Of a DNA stretch of 47,436 nt, positions 25,577 through 36,300 are shown in pieces. The translations under genes and the position numbers were made by a program. Source of the stretch: an uncultured Anaerostipes sp. (GTDB lineage Bacteria > Bacillota > Clostridia > Lachnospirales > Lachnospiraceae); the NCBI GenBank assembly GCA_900756035.1, contig CAAEIR010000034.1:1-47436 (forward strand), read 5' to 3'. Numbering within the stretch: the first letter of the stretch is position 1; every line of letters begins with the position of its first letter. The notes under the pieces were generated by a model that made no database searches, was not told the DNA's origin, and saw only the letters and a list, made by a program, of their open reading frames with translations.

Positions 25577-27322
25577 ATGTTTGACAATAATAAGTTGGGC
25601 GAAATTCGTCCGAATCAATTAATTACAACGTTTGGTCCAGGTGCAATTGTGGATGCTGTGAAGGATTCTGTTACAATACTGGATTTAAACTATTGGAAAG
25701 AAAAAGGTAAGAAAATAATTGATGGTAGATTAGCTTCTTATTTAGGTGTAGATTGCTTTTATATGCCTAGAACATCATATAGTGGAGATGTCCCAGTGTT
25801 ATCTTTTCCATATACACATGTGTGTTCAAATGTAAAGTGTGGAAGACTTTTCGATGTGAGAGAAAACTTTGATTTGGATAAGTATTTAAAATTTGGAGTG
25901 ACATGTCCTGATTGTCATAGACAAGCATATCCGTCCCGTTTTATTACTATTTGCGAAAACGGACATATGGATGATTTTCCATGGCACTGGTGGGTACACA
26001 AAGGTAACTCGACATGTAAAGGAACAATCCGAATGTATTCAACCGGAAATACTTCCACGTTGGCTGATATGTGGGTTGAATGTAGCTGTGGAGCAAAAAG
26101 AAGCATGAGTGGTGCAACTCAAAGGGAAAATTTTGAAGGCATGAAATGTAACGGACATCATCCGTTTAGACCAAATCACAAAAACGAAAAATGCGATAAA
26201 GATATAATTCCATCACAGCGTGGTGCATCAAACGTGTACTTTGCGGTTTCAAGAAGTGCTATTTCCATACCACCATGGATTAATCCTTTATACAATTTAA
26301 TTGATGAGCATTTACGTATGATTGACAGTTATGAAGAAGATTTTGGTGAGATGGGATTAGATGCGATTTACAAGAAACATTTCTCTGCATATACGAGGGA
26401 AGAGTTTGACGCAGCTTTAGCTCGTAGAAGACAAAATATTCAAGAATTTACCGAAATTAAACAAATGGAATATAATGCGATTACTCATCATTCAGATCCG
26501 GCATATGCTTCTAACAAAAAACATTTTAAAGCAGAAGAAGATCCAATTCCGGAATACTTGAAAGAGTATTTTAAACGTATTATTCGTATAACTAGATTAA
26601 GAGAAGTAAGGGTATTGCTTGGATTTACTAGAGTAGATGCCCCTGATCCAGACGCGGACCAGCAGACAAATATTGTTTATCTTAATAAAGGAAAAACAGA
26701 AAAATGGCTTCCTGCTGCAGATGTTCACGGGGAAGGTATATTTATTGAATTCAACCAAGAAACCATTGATAAGTGGTTGCAGAATTCAGAATTAAATACT
26801 TTATCAACAAAATATGCTGAATGCTATAAAGAGTTTTGTGAATCGAAGGGGTGGACGTTAACCGTTTTACGTGATGCAAGATATGTTCTTATGCATACAT
26901 TTGCACATTTGTTGATTAAGCAGATGTCTATGGCATCAGGTTATTCATCGTCAGCCATAAGAGAAAGAATTTATTTTGGTGACAATATGTCCGGAATTCT
27001 TTTATATACAGGTAGTGCGGATAAAGAAGGATCTCTTGGTGGTCTTGTGGAACTGGGAAATATCAATCAACTTAATGTTTTAATGAGAGACGCTTTTCAA
27101 GAAGCATTGCTTTGTACAAACGATCCGGAATGCTTAAATAATATTCCGGCAGGAAATAATTCGAATGGAGCAGCATGTCACTCTTGTTGTATGATTTCTG
27201 AAACAGCATGCGAAAACGGAAATCGTATGTTGGATAGAGGATTAATCGTACCAATTGTAGGAAGAGAAGAACAGGCGTATTTTAGAAAGTTGGTAAATGA
27301 GCTATGTCAACTGGAAACATAA
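25577..27322 (+). CDS. drmB: DISARM protein DrmB (DUF1998)
   Basis: A 581-aa protein. The opening LGEIRPNQLITTFGPGAIVD is the DrmB hallmark. A likely zinc site is formed by Cys83, Cys88, Cys110 and Cys113, followed by ICENGHMDDFPWHWW. The DUF1998-like C-terminus ends with HAFAHLLIKQ-type text (here HTFAHLLIKQM) and a cysteine cluster (ACHSCCMISETAC, about 534-546). It starts 5 bp after drmA and overlaps drmC by 19 bp. It acts with the DrmA helicase in the DISARM core. Confidence 0.9.
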   Translation: MFDNNKLGEIRPNQLITTFGPGAIVDAVKDSVTILDLNYWKEKGKKIIDGRLASYLGVDCFYMPRTSYSGDVPVLSFPYTHVCSNVKCGRLFDVRENFDLDKYLKFGVTCPDCHRQAYPSRFITICENGHMDDFPWHWWVHKGNSTCKGTIRMYSTGNTSTLADMWVECSCGAKRSMSGATQRENFEGMKCNGHHPFRPNHKNEKCDKDIIPSQRGASNVYFAVSRSAISIPPWINPLYNLIDEHLRMIDSYEEDFGEMGLDAIYKKHFSAYTREEFDAALARRRQNIQEFTEIKQMEYNAITHHSDPAYASNKKHFKAEEDPIPEYLKEYFKRIIRITRLREVRVLLGFTRVDAPDPDADQQTNIVYLNKGKTEKWLPAADVHGEGIFIEFNQETIDKWLQNSELNTLSTKYAECYKEFCESKGWTLTVLRDARYVLMHTFAHLLIKQMSMASGYSSSAIRERIYFGDNMSGILLYTGSADKEGSLGGLVELGNINQLNVLMRDAFQEALLCTNDPECLNNIPAGNNSNGAACHSCCMISETACENGNRMLDRGLIVPIVGREEQAYFRKLVNELCQLET

Positions 27323-27963
27323 ATCTAGATATTTTATTGAATCAGATTCAGAATGACGCGTTAGCACAAACAGATACGGCGGTAAACGAAATCAAGAAAC
27401 GTTATCCGAGTTTGTCTTTGAAGGAAGCGCAAGAAATTCATAAGATGATTATGACAACGATGAAATCATCATCGGATAATGTTTCATTGGTAGTAACAGC
27501 TCCACCGCTGTTCGCTATTCGTAACAAAGTGACAAAAGTTGTGGTTGATGAAATGTTAAATAGTGCACAGCGCAGCATAATCATAACAGGATATTCGTTG
27601 TCTGATTACTTTAAAGATTTGATAGATGTAATTATCAAAAAAAGTCAAGAAGGTGTTTTTGTAAAATTCTACGTGAACAACTTTGAGAGCCAGAAATGTT
27701 TCGATAGGTTGTGTGCATATAAAGGCAGGTTCTTGAAGATTTATAATTATCCGAAGCATATGGATACAATGTCTGCGTTACATGCCAAAGTAATTTCTAT
27801 CGATCAAAGAGAAACACTGATTACATCAGCTAATCTGTCGTATCATGGTCAAGAAGGTAACATAGAGTTGGGAACACATATTGTTTCAAAAGATGTTGCA
27901 AGACAAGTAGAGCATATATTTACACAGCTTTTGTTTTCAAAAGTGTTTGAAGAAGTGAAATAA
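27304..27963 (+). CDS. drmC: DISARM phospholipase D-fold protein DrmC
   Basis: A 219-aa PLD-superfamily protein. The single HKD motif reads HAKVISIDQ followed by TSANLSYHG (about residues 159-180). One HKD per chain implies a dimeric active site. An N-terminal helical segment of about 60 residues precedes the fold. It overlaps drmB and is the third core DISARM gene; in the family this is the presumed nuclease, though DrmC has been reported as less essential than DrmA and DrmB. Confidence 0.88.
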   Translation: MSTGNINLDILLNQIQNDALAQTDTAVNEIKKRYPSLSLKEAQEIHKMIMTTMKSSSDNVSLVVTAPPLFAIRNKVTKVVVDEMLNSAQRSIIITGYSLSDYFKDLIDVIIKKSQEGVFVKFYVNNFESQKCFDRLCAYKGRFLKIYNYPKHMDTMSALHAKVISIDQRETLITSANLSYHGQEGNIELGTHIVSKDVARQVEHIFTQLLFSKVFEEVK

Positions 27964-27985
27964 AATAAAAAAGAGAAGGTGCATT

Positions 27986-29905
27986 ATGGCTAAGATGACA
28001 CAGGAATTGATTGAAAAACTTTATGCGTTAGGAAAGAACGTATATGAAAAAAATGAAGATATAGGAAAGGCAGTTTCTGTAGTTCTTGCTGAATTTCCAG
28101 AATTGATTTCTGAGTCGTCAGCGAAATTTTATATCGGTTTAGTAAATGAGTTAATTATAGGTAAGGGTTCTACATGGAATCAAAATTCAGATTTGCTTGT
28201 TTATTATGTGGAAAAAATATATGCAGATTACGGAAAAAGTTCCGCTGAAAATGCGTATCAAGGTGCTATAAAATTTGCTCTTTCTAAAAGTAGAGAGCCT
28301 CTGATCTCAAAATTAAAAGAGATCAAAGATAAATATGGGTTAGAAACAAAAGATAGTAAAGTAGATGAGAAGCTAACAGATATTTGGTGGCCGTCTTTAG
28401 CGAACTATACACCGGGAATTTCTAAAGATCAGTGGATTGAATTACTTGCAGATTCAGAGATTATTGGTCCAGTGTGGGGAGAAGCTCTTGCAATGTTTTA
28501 TACAGAAAAAGAAGGTGCTACTTGCAAATATATTGAACAGAAATTTGCAAAGAAAGTAGGTTCAGTAAATCCGACATGTATGAATTTGGCAAAATGCATA
28601 CATGAAAAAACAGCGTGTCCACTTGCAGAATCAGAAGATGAACCGGGAAGAAATAGATACTGGTCTATTTTATTCCAAGGGCGAACTGCAAAAAAAGATG
28701 AACCTGGAACATGGGTATGGCGACTCCGTAGTGAGTTATACGACGCGTTGACGGAAGTAAACATATTAAGATTTTTATCTAAAGGTGGCGAGGAAGAAAT
28801 GAAAACCAAGGATATCCTTGAAAAAATTAAAGAATATATAGCTGCCAAAGGCTTTACATACAAAGATAACCTGGTTGAGAATTTTTACCTCAGTTTAAAA
28901 TCTAAACCGTTCGTTATTTTAGCAGGTACATCAGGAACCGGAAAAACAAAATTTGTTAAGTTGTTTGCAGAAGCAATTGGTGCAAATTACAAGCTGGTCT
29001 CTGTTCGTCCGGATTGGTCAGATTCATCAGATTTGTTTGGACATGTTAATTTGAAGAACGAGTTTGTACCTGGTGCAATTATTGATTATGTAAAACGTGC
29101 GGAGTTGGATTCTGGTAATCCATATTTCCTGTGTTTAGACGAAATGAATCTTGCAAGAGTGGAATATTATCTTAGTGATTTTCTTTCCATAATTGAGACC
29201 AGATACAGAAGTGGAAATGGAATTGTTACTGATGAAATAATTCTGGATAAGGTTGCAGAGAAGAAATATGGAAAAGTAATCTTGCCGGATAACTTGTATG
29301 TAATCGGAACCGTAAATATGGATGAGACAACATTTCCATTCAGTAAGAAGGTATTGGACCGTGCCAATACAATTGAATTTTCCTATGTAGATCTTGTTCC
29401 AGATTTTGAAGAAGAACACGATTCAATTGATCCGGTTTCTCAGAAAAATGATTTCCTTGTTACGGAATACATCACATTAAAAGCAGACACAGAGGGCAAG
29501 GACAGAGAATTAATTGTAAAGGTTTGTGAAGAATTACAAGACATCAATATGATTCTGCAAAAGGCAAATGCTCACGTTGGTTATCGTGTAAGAGATGAAA
29601 TTGTTTTCTATATGCTTAATAACGATAACGCAGAATTATTGAATTATGAAGAAGCTTTTGATTTTGAAATCATGCAGAAGATTCTTCCGAGAATTCAGGG
29701 AAGTTCCGGAGCAGTAAAAGAAATGCTTTGTGAATTGTTCAAAAAGTTTGCAGTTGATTATACCGGACTTAGTCAGGCGTCTATCAGTGAACAGATGCAG
29801 GAATATATTAACGGAAAAAATTGCAAATATCGTCGCAGTGCGGAAAAGATTTGTTATATGATGAGGAGATTTGAAGAGGATGGCTTTACTTCCTACTGGC
29901 TCTGA
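27986..29905 (+). CDS. McrB-like AAA+ ATPase/GTPase
   Basis: A 639-aa protein. Residues about 1-260 form a non-AAA region with the segment YWSILFQGR then WVWRLRSELYDAL, probably the DNA- or modification-sensing part. The McrB-type AAA core has Walker A AGTSGTGKTK (about 312), the CLDEMNLARVEYYLSDFL segment (about 381) and GTVNMDETTFPFSKKVLDRA (about 440), both McrB hallmarks. It begins 22 bp after drmC and overlaps its nuclease partner. By analogy with McrBC it would drive a type IV, modification-dependent nuclease. Whether it recognises modified bases is inference. Confidence 0.83.
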   Translation: MAKMTQELIEKLYALGKNVYEKNEDIGKAVSVVLAEFPELISESSAKFYIGLVNELIIGKGSTWNQNSDLLVYYVEKIYADYGKSSAENAYQGAIKFALSKSREPLISKLKEIKDKYGLETKDSKVDEKLTDIWWPSLANYTPGISKDQWIELLADSEIIGPVWGEALAMFYTEKEGATCKYIEQKFAKKVGSVNPTCMNLAKCIHEKTACPLAESEDEPGRNRYWSILFQGRTAKKDEPGTWVWRLRSELYDALTEVNILRFLSKGGEEEMKTKDILEKIKEYIAAKGFTYKDNLVENFYLSLKSKPFVILAGTSGTGKTKFVKLFAEAIGANYKLVSVRPDWSDSSDLFGHVNLKNEFVPGAIIDYVKRAELDSGNPYFLCLDEMNLARVEYYLSDFLSIIETRYRSGNGIVTDEIILDKVAEKKYGKVILPDNLYVIGTVNMDETTFPFSKKVLDRANTIEFSYVDLVPDFEEEHDSIDPVSQKNDFLVTEYITLKADTEGKDRELIVKVCEELQDINMILQKANAHVGYRVRDEIVFYMLNNDNAELLNYEEAFDFEIMQKILPRIQGSSGAVKEMLCELFKKFAVDYTGLSQASISEQMQEYINGKNCKYRRSAEKICYMMRRFEEDGFTSYWL

Positions 29906-32351
29906 TAAGCTACTTGAAATAAGAACTGATAAAGTTAATGTTGTAATTAAGAGTAAAAAGAAGATAACTGCGCTTCCTACGAGTGAAGAGCAGTCTTCTT
30001 CGCTTGCCATAAATGGTTACAATATTGAATGTGTAAAAGTTGCGAGTCAGGGGATTGACGAGTTATATCCGGAAAGCAAAGGTTATACTTCGCAGAACCT
30101 GACGATTTATCCGTTGTTTTTTGAACAGACAGATTATGAGCTTATTATCAAATCCAGAAATAATGAATTTGTTTCATTCTGGAATGAAAATTATCTTTTA
30201 AGAGAAAAAGTTGGTCCTGTGACGGATGATGATAGCAGCCTTATTAGCGGTATTATTAATTTTGGAAACGAAGTTGGGTATTCAGACTTTGAAATTAATG
30301 TAGACGGAAGAAAACATTTGGTGATTCGTATTGAGGTATATCCAACAAAAGTATCTTACAAAGAAGATTATCAGATGATGATGGCTGACGTATCTGAAAT
30401 GTGTTATGCGTGTGCTATTGATTTCATGCAGAAAACATATCAGGAATTTCAGGTCAGTGATAAGCAGAATACTGTTCCAACGATTTTCTTTCAGATTATA
30501 TTGGCGGTATTTGATAAATATATGAATGCAGCTCGCAGAATTATATCATTGCCACATCACAAATTGATTACAGAACATACAGTAGTTCCGGAACACAAGG
30601 CCAAAAGAACGGATAAAATTTCTGAGAAATGGCTTATGAAACATCAGAATAATATAGCTGAAACGGCGACAGGATTTGATGTTTCAAGGGTTTTGGCTGT
30701 TAAAAAAAGGATTACATATGACACGAATGAAAACAGATTTGTGAAATTTATTTTAAAATCTACGATTAGAAAAGTCGAGGATTTTTTGAACCGATACTTA
30801 AATAGTGCGGTTGTTGTTGAGGAAAACATCATTGTAAAAGCTAATGAAATGATTTCCTCTATTCGTGGTGTGTTAAATACGTCTTTTTTACGAGAAGTAT
30901 CGGATTTTAATACACTGCCAAGTATGTCTTTGGTGTTTAGCATGGCACCGGGATATCGAGAATTATATAAATATTATCTGATGATGCATCGAGGTTTAGC
31001 AGTAAATGGAGATATTTTCAGAATTTCCGTAAAGGACACTGCTCAACTCTATGAATATTGGTGTTTTATCAAGTTATTCAGTATTTTAAAGAAAGACTAT
31101 AAACTGATCTCTCCGGATGTCATTAAGGTTGATAATAGTGGAATTACGGTATCACTTGTGAAGGGACGTAAATCGGAAGTACTATTTATCAATCCAAAAA
31201 CAGGTGAACAGATTAGATTAGTATATAATCCGGCGGAATCTGAGACACAGACAGTAAATCAAAAGCCGGATAATGTGTTGGAACTTGAAAAATTAGGAAC
31301 GGAAGTAGCGTATAAATATGTTTTTGATGCGAAGTATCGTATCGAGAATAATCCGTCAAATGCTTTCTATCCAGATGATAATCCAGGACCGAAGGTGGAT
31401 GATATTAATACAATGCATCGTTATAGAGATTCCATTGTATATGAAAATAAATTGTCAAAATTTACTTTTGAGAAGACCATGTTTGGGGCATACATTTTAT
31501 TCCCTTATGCGGATGAGAAACTCTACAAAGAGCATCGATTCTACAAAAGTATTGAAACGGTAAATATTGGTGGCTTGCCATTTTTACCAGGAGCGACAAC
31601 ACTGGTGCAGGAGTTGCTTAGTGATTTAATTGCAGATTCTAAAGAATCCGCATTTGAAAGAACCACACTTCCTAGAGGTATTGAAGAAAAGCTTGCGGTT
31701 GTTGATTGGAATAAGCGCGATGTTCTTCTTGGCACATTCAGAGATGTACAGCAATTCAAAGTATGTTATGACAAGAAGATGTATTATATTCCGGCAAAAG
31801 AAGTGGATGAAAATGAGTTGCCGATCCATTATGTGGCGTTGTATCAAACAACCAACAAGTTTGGAACGGAAGCAGGTGTTCGATATTATGGAGAAGTATT
31901 AAGAACAGCATTGGTTCGACGAGAATCCATTAAAGAGGTACCGGTTAGAAGAAATAATGGACAAGAATTATATTATCGATTTTTCATTCGTGAATGGAAA
32001 GAATTGCAGAAACCAATTCTTCCACGAGAAGTTGGATTTACGAAGAATTATACAAATTTGTTCTTGTTAGAGCATAGTGAATATATTCCGGAACTGCTTT
32101 TACGGAGCGAAGAAGAATACAGATTCTATTCCGAATTAAAAAGAAACGTAAATTCAGCTGAAATCAATGACAGTGGAGCAAATATCGGATTTGAGCATGA
32201 AGATACTAAGTTTGTTTTTGCTTCTGGTAATATCCTTGCAATTCGTGGAGAAAAGATTGTGGAACAAGTTCCGGTATCATCTTTTTCAAGAAAACCAGCA
32301 GCTACATTTAGAAAATTACAGAGAGCAACTGAAAGTAAAAAGAGTGACTAA
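29880..32351 (+). CDS. DUF2357 PD-(D/E)xK nuclease, McrC-like partner
   Basis: An 823-aa protein of the DUF2357/COG1700 type. The start is the ATG at 29880 behind a GAGGAG site; a TTG 9 bp earlier is also in frame. The nuclease motif is in YKYVFDAKYRI (about residue 477), with D-x-K and a following DDINTMHRYRDSI helix as in McrC-like enzymes. The N-terminal half is a recognition or scaffold region. It overlaps the McrB-like gene by 26 bp, so the pair is translationally coupled. It is roughly twice the size of E. coli McrC. Confidence 0.82.
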   Translation: MALLPTGSDKLLEIRTDKVNVVIKSKKKITALPTSEEQSSSLAINGYNIECVKVASQGIDELYPESKGYTSQNLTIYPLFFEQTDYELIIKSRNNEFVSFWNENYLLREKVGPVTDDDSSLISGIINFGNEVGYSDFEINVDGRKHLVIRIEVYPTKVSYKEDYQMMMADVSEMCYACAIDFMQKTYQEFQVSDKQNTVPTIFFQIILAVFDKYMNAARRIISLPHHKLITEHTVVPEHKAKRTDKISEKWLMKHQNNIAETATGFDVSRVLAVKKRITYDTNENRFVKFILKSTIRKVEDFLNRYLNSAVVVEENIIVKANEMISSIRGVLNTSFLREVSDFNTLPSMSLVFSMAPGYRELYKYYLMMHRGLAVNGDIFRISVKDTAQLYEYWCFIKLFSILKKDYKLISPDVIKVDNSGITVSLVKGRKSEVLFINPKTGEQIRLVYNPAESETQTVNQKPDNVLELEKLGTEVAYKYVFDAKYRIENNPSNAFYPDDNPGPKVDDINTMHRYRDSIVYENKLSKFTFEKTMFGAYILFPYADEKLYKEHRFYKSIETVNIGGLPFLPGATTLVQELLSDLIADSKESAFERTTLPRGIEEKLAVVDWNKRDVLLGTFRDVQQFKVCYDKKMYYIPAKEVDENELPIHYVALYQTTNKFGTEAGVRYYGEVLRTALVRRESIKEVPVRRNNGQELYYRFFIREWKELQKPILPREVGFTKNYTNLFLLEHSEYIPELLLRSEEEYRFYSELKRNVNSAEINDSGANIGFEHEDTKFVFASGNILAIRGEKIVEQVPVSSFSRKPAATFRKLQRATESKKSD

Positions 32352-32363
32352 GAGGCATAAGAC

Positions 32364-33344
32364 ATGGATAATGAAGCAAAATTAAGACCATTATACTTGG
32401 CGAAAATCTTATATGAGCGGACAGATGAAGATCATTATTTAACAACAGCTCAGCTGATGAAAATACTCAAAGAAGAATACGGGATTAATTCTCATAGACA
32501 AACAATTAAGTCAGATATTGATGTCTTGACAAAGTTTGGAATGGAAATTGAAGAAGTGAAGTCCACACAGAATAGATACAATGCCTTTGGTCGTAAGTTT
32601 GACCAGGCAGAATTAAAATTACTAATCGATGCAGTAGAATCTTCAAAATTCATTACTCAGAGTAAGAGTGACGAATTAGTTGAGAAAATCGGAACACTGA
32701 CGAGTCAATATCGCGCGCAAGAGTTGAATCGAAATATTTCTGTTGAAGGCAGAATTAAACCTGGCAATGAAAAGATTTATCTTATTGTTGAAACAATTAA
32801 TGAGGCAATCAATAAAGGAAAGAAGATTTCTTTCGAATGCTTTAAGTATAATGTTCGAAAAGAAAAGAAACTTAAACGCGAAGAACCTTATGTAATTACA
32901 CCACTTCATCTGGTATGGAACGGTGATTATTATTACATGATTGGTGTTTATGATTACCAAAACAGATTGGGCATATTCCGTGTAGATCGAATAAATAAGA
33001 TTCCGACCATACTGAAAGAAGATGGTATTCCTGCACCGGAAGGTTTTGATTTGAACCAGTATTTAAACACTACATTCCACATGTTTAACAGTGAACATGA
33101 AGAAGTGGAATTGATTTGTTCCAATGATTTGATGGATGCAATCATCGACAGATTTGGTGATGATGTAACTACATATGCGAATGATATGGAATCATTTAGA
33201 GTGGTTGTTAATGTGGCGGTAAGCCATGTATTTTATAGCTGGGTGTTTGGATTTGGTGGAAAGGTTAAGATAAAAGGACCGGAAACAGTGAAAGAAAATT
33301 ATTCTAGTATGCTTAAAGCGGCATATGAGGGTGAGTGTAACTAA
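32364..33344 (+). CDS. WYL-domain transcriptional regulator
   Basis: A 326-aa regulator with an N-terminal winged helix (residues about 7-75, including HYLTTAQLMKILKEEYG and HRQTIKSDIDVL) and a central WYL domain (about 150-225, with KISFECFKYN, YVITPLHLVWNGDYYYMIG and FRVDRI). WYL regulators such as BrxR and CapW control defence operons and are thought to sense nucleic acid or nucleotides. Being inside the operon, it probably represses or tunes it, perhaps at the inverted repeat at 12912-12944. Confidence 0.88.
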   Translation: MDNEAKLRPLYLAKILYERTDEDHYLTTAQLMKILKEEYGINSHRQTIKSDIDVLTKFGMEIEEVKSTQNRYNAFGRKFDQAELKLLIDAVESSKFITQSKSDELVEKIGTLTSQYRAQELNRNISVEGRIKPGNEKIYLIVETINEAINKGKKISFECFKYNVRKEKKLKREEPYVITPLHLVWNGDYYYMIGVYDYQNRLGIFRVDRINKIPTILKEDGIPAPEGFDLNQYLNTTFHMFNSEHEEVELICSNDLMDAIIDRFGDDVTTYANDMESFRVVVNVAVSHVFYSWVFGFGGKVKIKGPETVKENYSSMLKAAYEGECN

Positions 33345-33361
33345 AGAAAGGAGAACTGTTC

Positions 33362-36300
33362 ATGTTTGTTGTAGACGACATTGTCAGTTATTTTGTAAAC
33401 CTAGGAATAGAAAAAATTGAACAGTTTCGTGATAGGAAGAAGTTAGAAAAATTCTGTGCTGAGATTAAAAATGAAATTGTAGATATCATCAATAAAAAAT
33501 ATGAGATAGAGCCTTATTTTGATGCACTTTCAAGTTTTTATGAAAGTAATAAGATTACCGACAAGATCTTGAATAGGATTTTTAATGTTGACAATGAAGA
33601 ATCCGTAGAAAGCATGATTGAATCGTTGTCTAGGAATTTTGTCAAGCAATATGCAAGATATAGTGTGTATGAAACGACAGTAAAAGAAATATTAAACGGT
33701 ATATACAAAATTATTTTTAACGGCTTAAATGCAAGTGGTGTGCTATCTGATAATGAAGTAACTCAGTTGTTAGTTGTAAAATATGGGAGAAAATCATTGC
33801 AAGAGATTTCCGAAGTCAAAGCAATGACAAGAAATCTGGAAGGTCAGATAGATTCGATTAAAACAATGATTGCTGAGAAGTCACTTTCTATGCCATATAG
33901 TTTTAATGTTTTAAGTGAAACTGATGAGAACCTTTTGGATAGTTCTGGATACTCAGAAAAAATAAAAAAAATAGAGGATGAAATACAAAAGCAGCATAAT
34001 TTTCAAGAGGCAGTTGAAGAGTATCAGAAATTGTTGCCAGATTTATATGAATCACAAGGCATGAAGGAATCATTATTTGCTGATATTTATATTAACATAG
34101 CTTTATGTTATGCAAATTTAGAAAAATATTCTGATGCGAAAACTTATATACAACGTGCTGCAAGACATATTAAGAATAACGACAATTCGAAACTATATTA
34201 TGTCAATGGTTATATTCAATGGAAAGAAAATGGAAGAAACAGTGGAGAAGCAGTGCGTGCAGAGATGCTAAAAGCGTTAAGTATAACCCCCAAATATATT
34301 TCTGCTAAGTTGTTATTGTGCATTTCAGAGGCATTATTGGACGAAGAAATTGTAAGCATTATTTCTAAATTGGATGAATTAAAACAAGAAGTGCCAGAAG
34401 ATAGAATGGGAGAAGTATTACAAGTATATGGACTTGTATATAGGTTGAATGGACAGTTTGCAAAGGCTGAAGAATATTTTGTACAAGCAGAAAAAGAAGA
34501 AAGAGACATAGCGAATTTAGCAAATTTAGGAATTGTATATTATTGTTGGGCAACGCAAAATAATGTCAGTGACAAACGTCATTTGAAGTTAAATGTAGAT
34601 TATCCGAAAATGTTTAAAGCAGTGCATTATTTGAAGCAGGTGATGGATGATACATCTAAAGAAGCTATGACGTATAAGACTGATATAATTGAAGTATATA
34701 TATCTGCATGCATGATATGCGATGAGTATAATCTTATTGATGAAATTGGAACGATGGATGTGGGAACATTGGATTATGAGGCTGCACGTACGTTAATATT
34801 TTATAGAATAAGAAAAGGTGATAAATCTGCACTTGAGTTATTGCAAAAAGAAGATAAGGAATTTTATGAAGTAGTTGGCATCGTAGGAGAATGTGAAGAA
34901 GATTCACTTGATGTTATCATGGATAAAATAAATAAAGTTTCGAAAGATGAGTTGTTTAGGTATTATAATTTGGGGATGAGGGTTGCATTAAACATTCACA
35001 ATATTGAGAAATATCAATTGCTCAGAAGCGAAGTTAAAATAAATAATATTGAATGTCCGTATTTGGATTTGTATGACGCAGAATACAATGCAATAATTGG
35101 GCAGGAAAAAAAGAGTAAAAATTATTTTGACAAAATTATCTATGAAATTGATGACGAGTATATTTTAATTCCAGCAATAAAATTTTATAAGGAAAGAAAT
35201 TATTTTTTGGAATTGGAAGTGTTGTACGAGCAAACACTAAAGAAAATTTTTGACAGAAAAATCGTTTGTCATAATATTGAAGGCTGGATAGGAGAAATTT
35301 TTGGATTTTTTATTGAGCGTAACATCGAAAAAGCGTTGGAATTATTTGATGTTCTAGATGATAAATTGGTTGGTGTTGAAGTTTATAATGGAATAAAAAA
35401 CAATTTGTTTTATCGAATTATGGATGTCAAGAAGGTGTTAGAAGCCAATAAAGCTTTGCAAGAGAGCAATTCAGATATCAAATTACAGATTGATGAACTT
35501 ATCTTATTAAAATATGATATGCGATTCGTGGAAGCACACGATAAAGGATTAAAACTGTTAAATAACAAGGAATTAAGCAATCAGCAAAAAATAATGCTCT
35601 TAGAATTATTAAGTGAATGCGCCTTGTTTATGGAAGATTTTGATAAAAGCATAGAATATATCAGTGAGGCTAAGGATCTGGGGAAAGAGTTAGTATACGA
35701 TCCGGTGCACCAATTGTATATGTCACGTTTATTAAGATGTGGTGATCATGATGGATTAAAATATGGTGTAGAATTCCAAAAGACACATCCGAATATTACT
35801 GAGTGGTTAAAGCCCATTACAATTAGCACAACTAATGAAAGGGATGAAGAAAGTCTGAGTGATGAATTTGCTGAATTTATATGCGAGCAGAGGGCAAAAT
35901 TTCAGGTAAAGCTCGATTTCTACAAAAAGAATACAATGTCATTTTATCAATTTCAGCATGTTATGAAACTGGATATGTTAAGTGCGCTATCATATCCAGA
36001 ATGCTATGGTATCAAAATTGTAATTGGAACAGGAAACAATGAAGAAATTCAGAAACAAACAGATCAAATAGGTAATGCTATTGTGATCGATGCGTTCACG
36101 CTTTTGTTTTTAGAAATTTATAATCTTTCTGAAATCTTAAATATTTTTGAAACGATATATATCACATATAGTACAATTGAAGAAATAGAGAAATTATATC
36201 TTCAAAATGATTGTAAAGCGATTATTAATGTTTATCATCAAATAAAAACGGATCTAAGATTTGAAAAGTGTCCTAATTTTGCAAATTATACTGATGAAGA

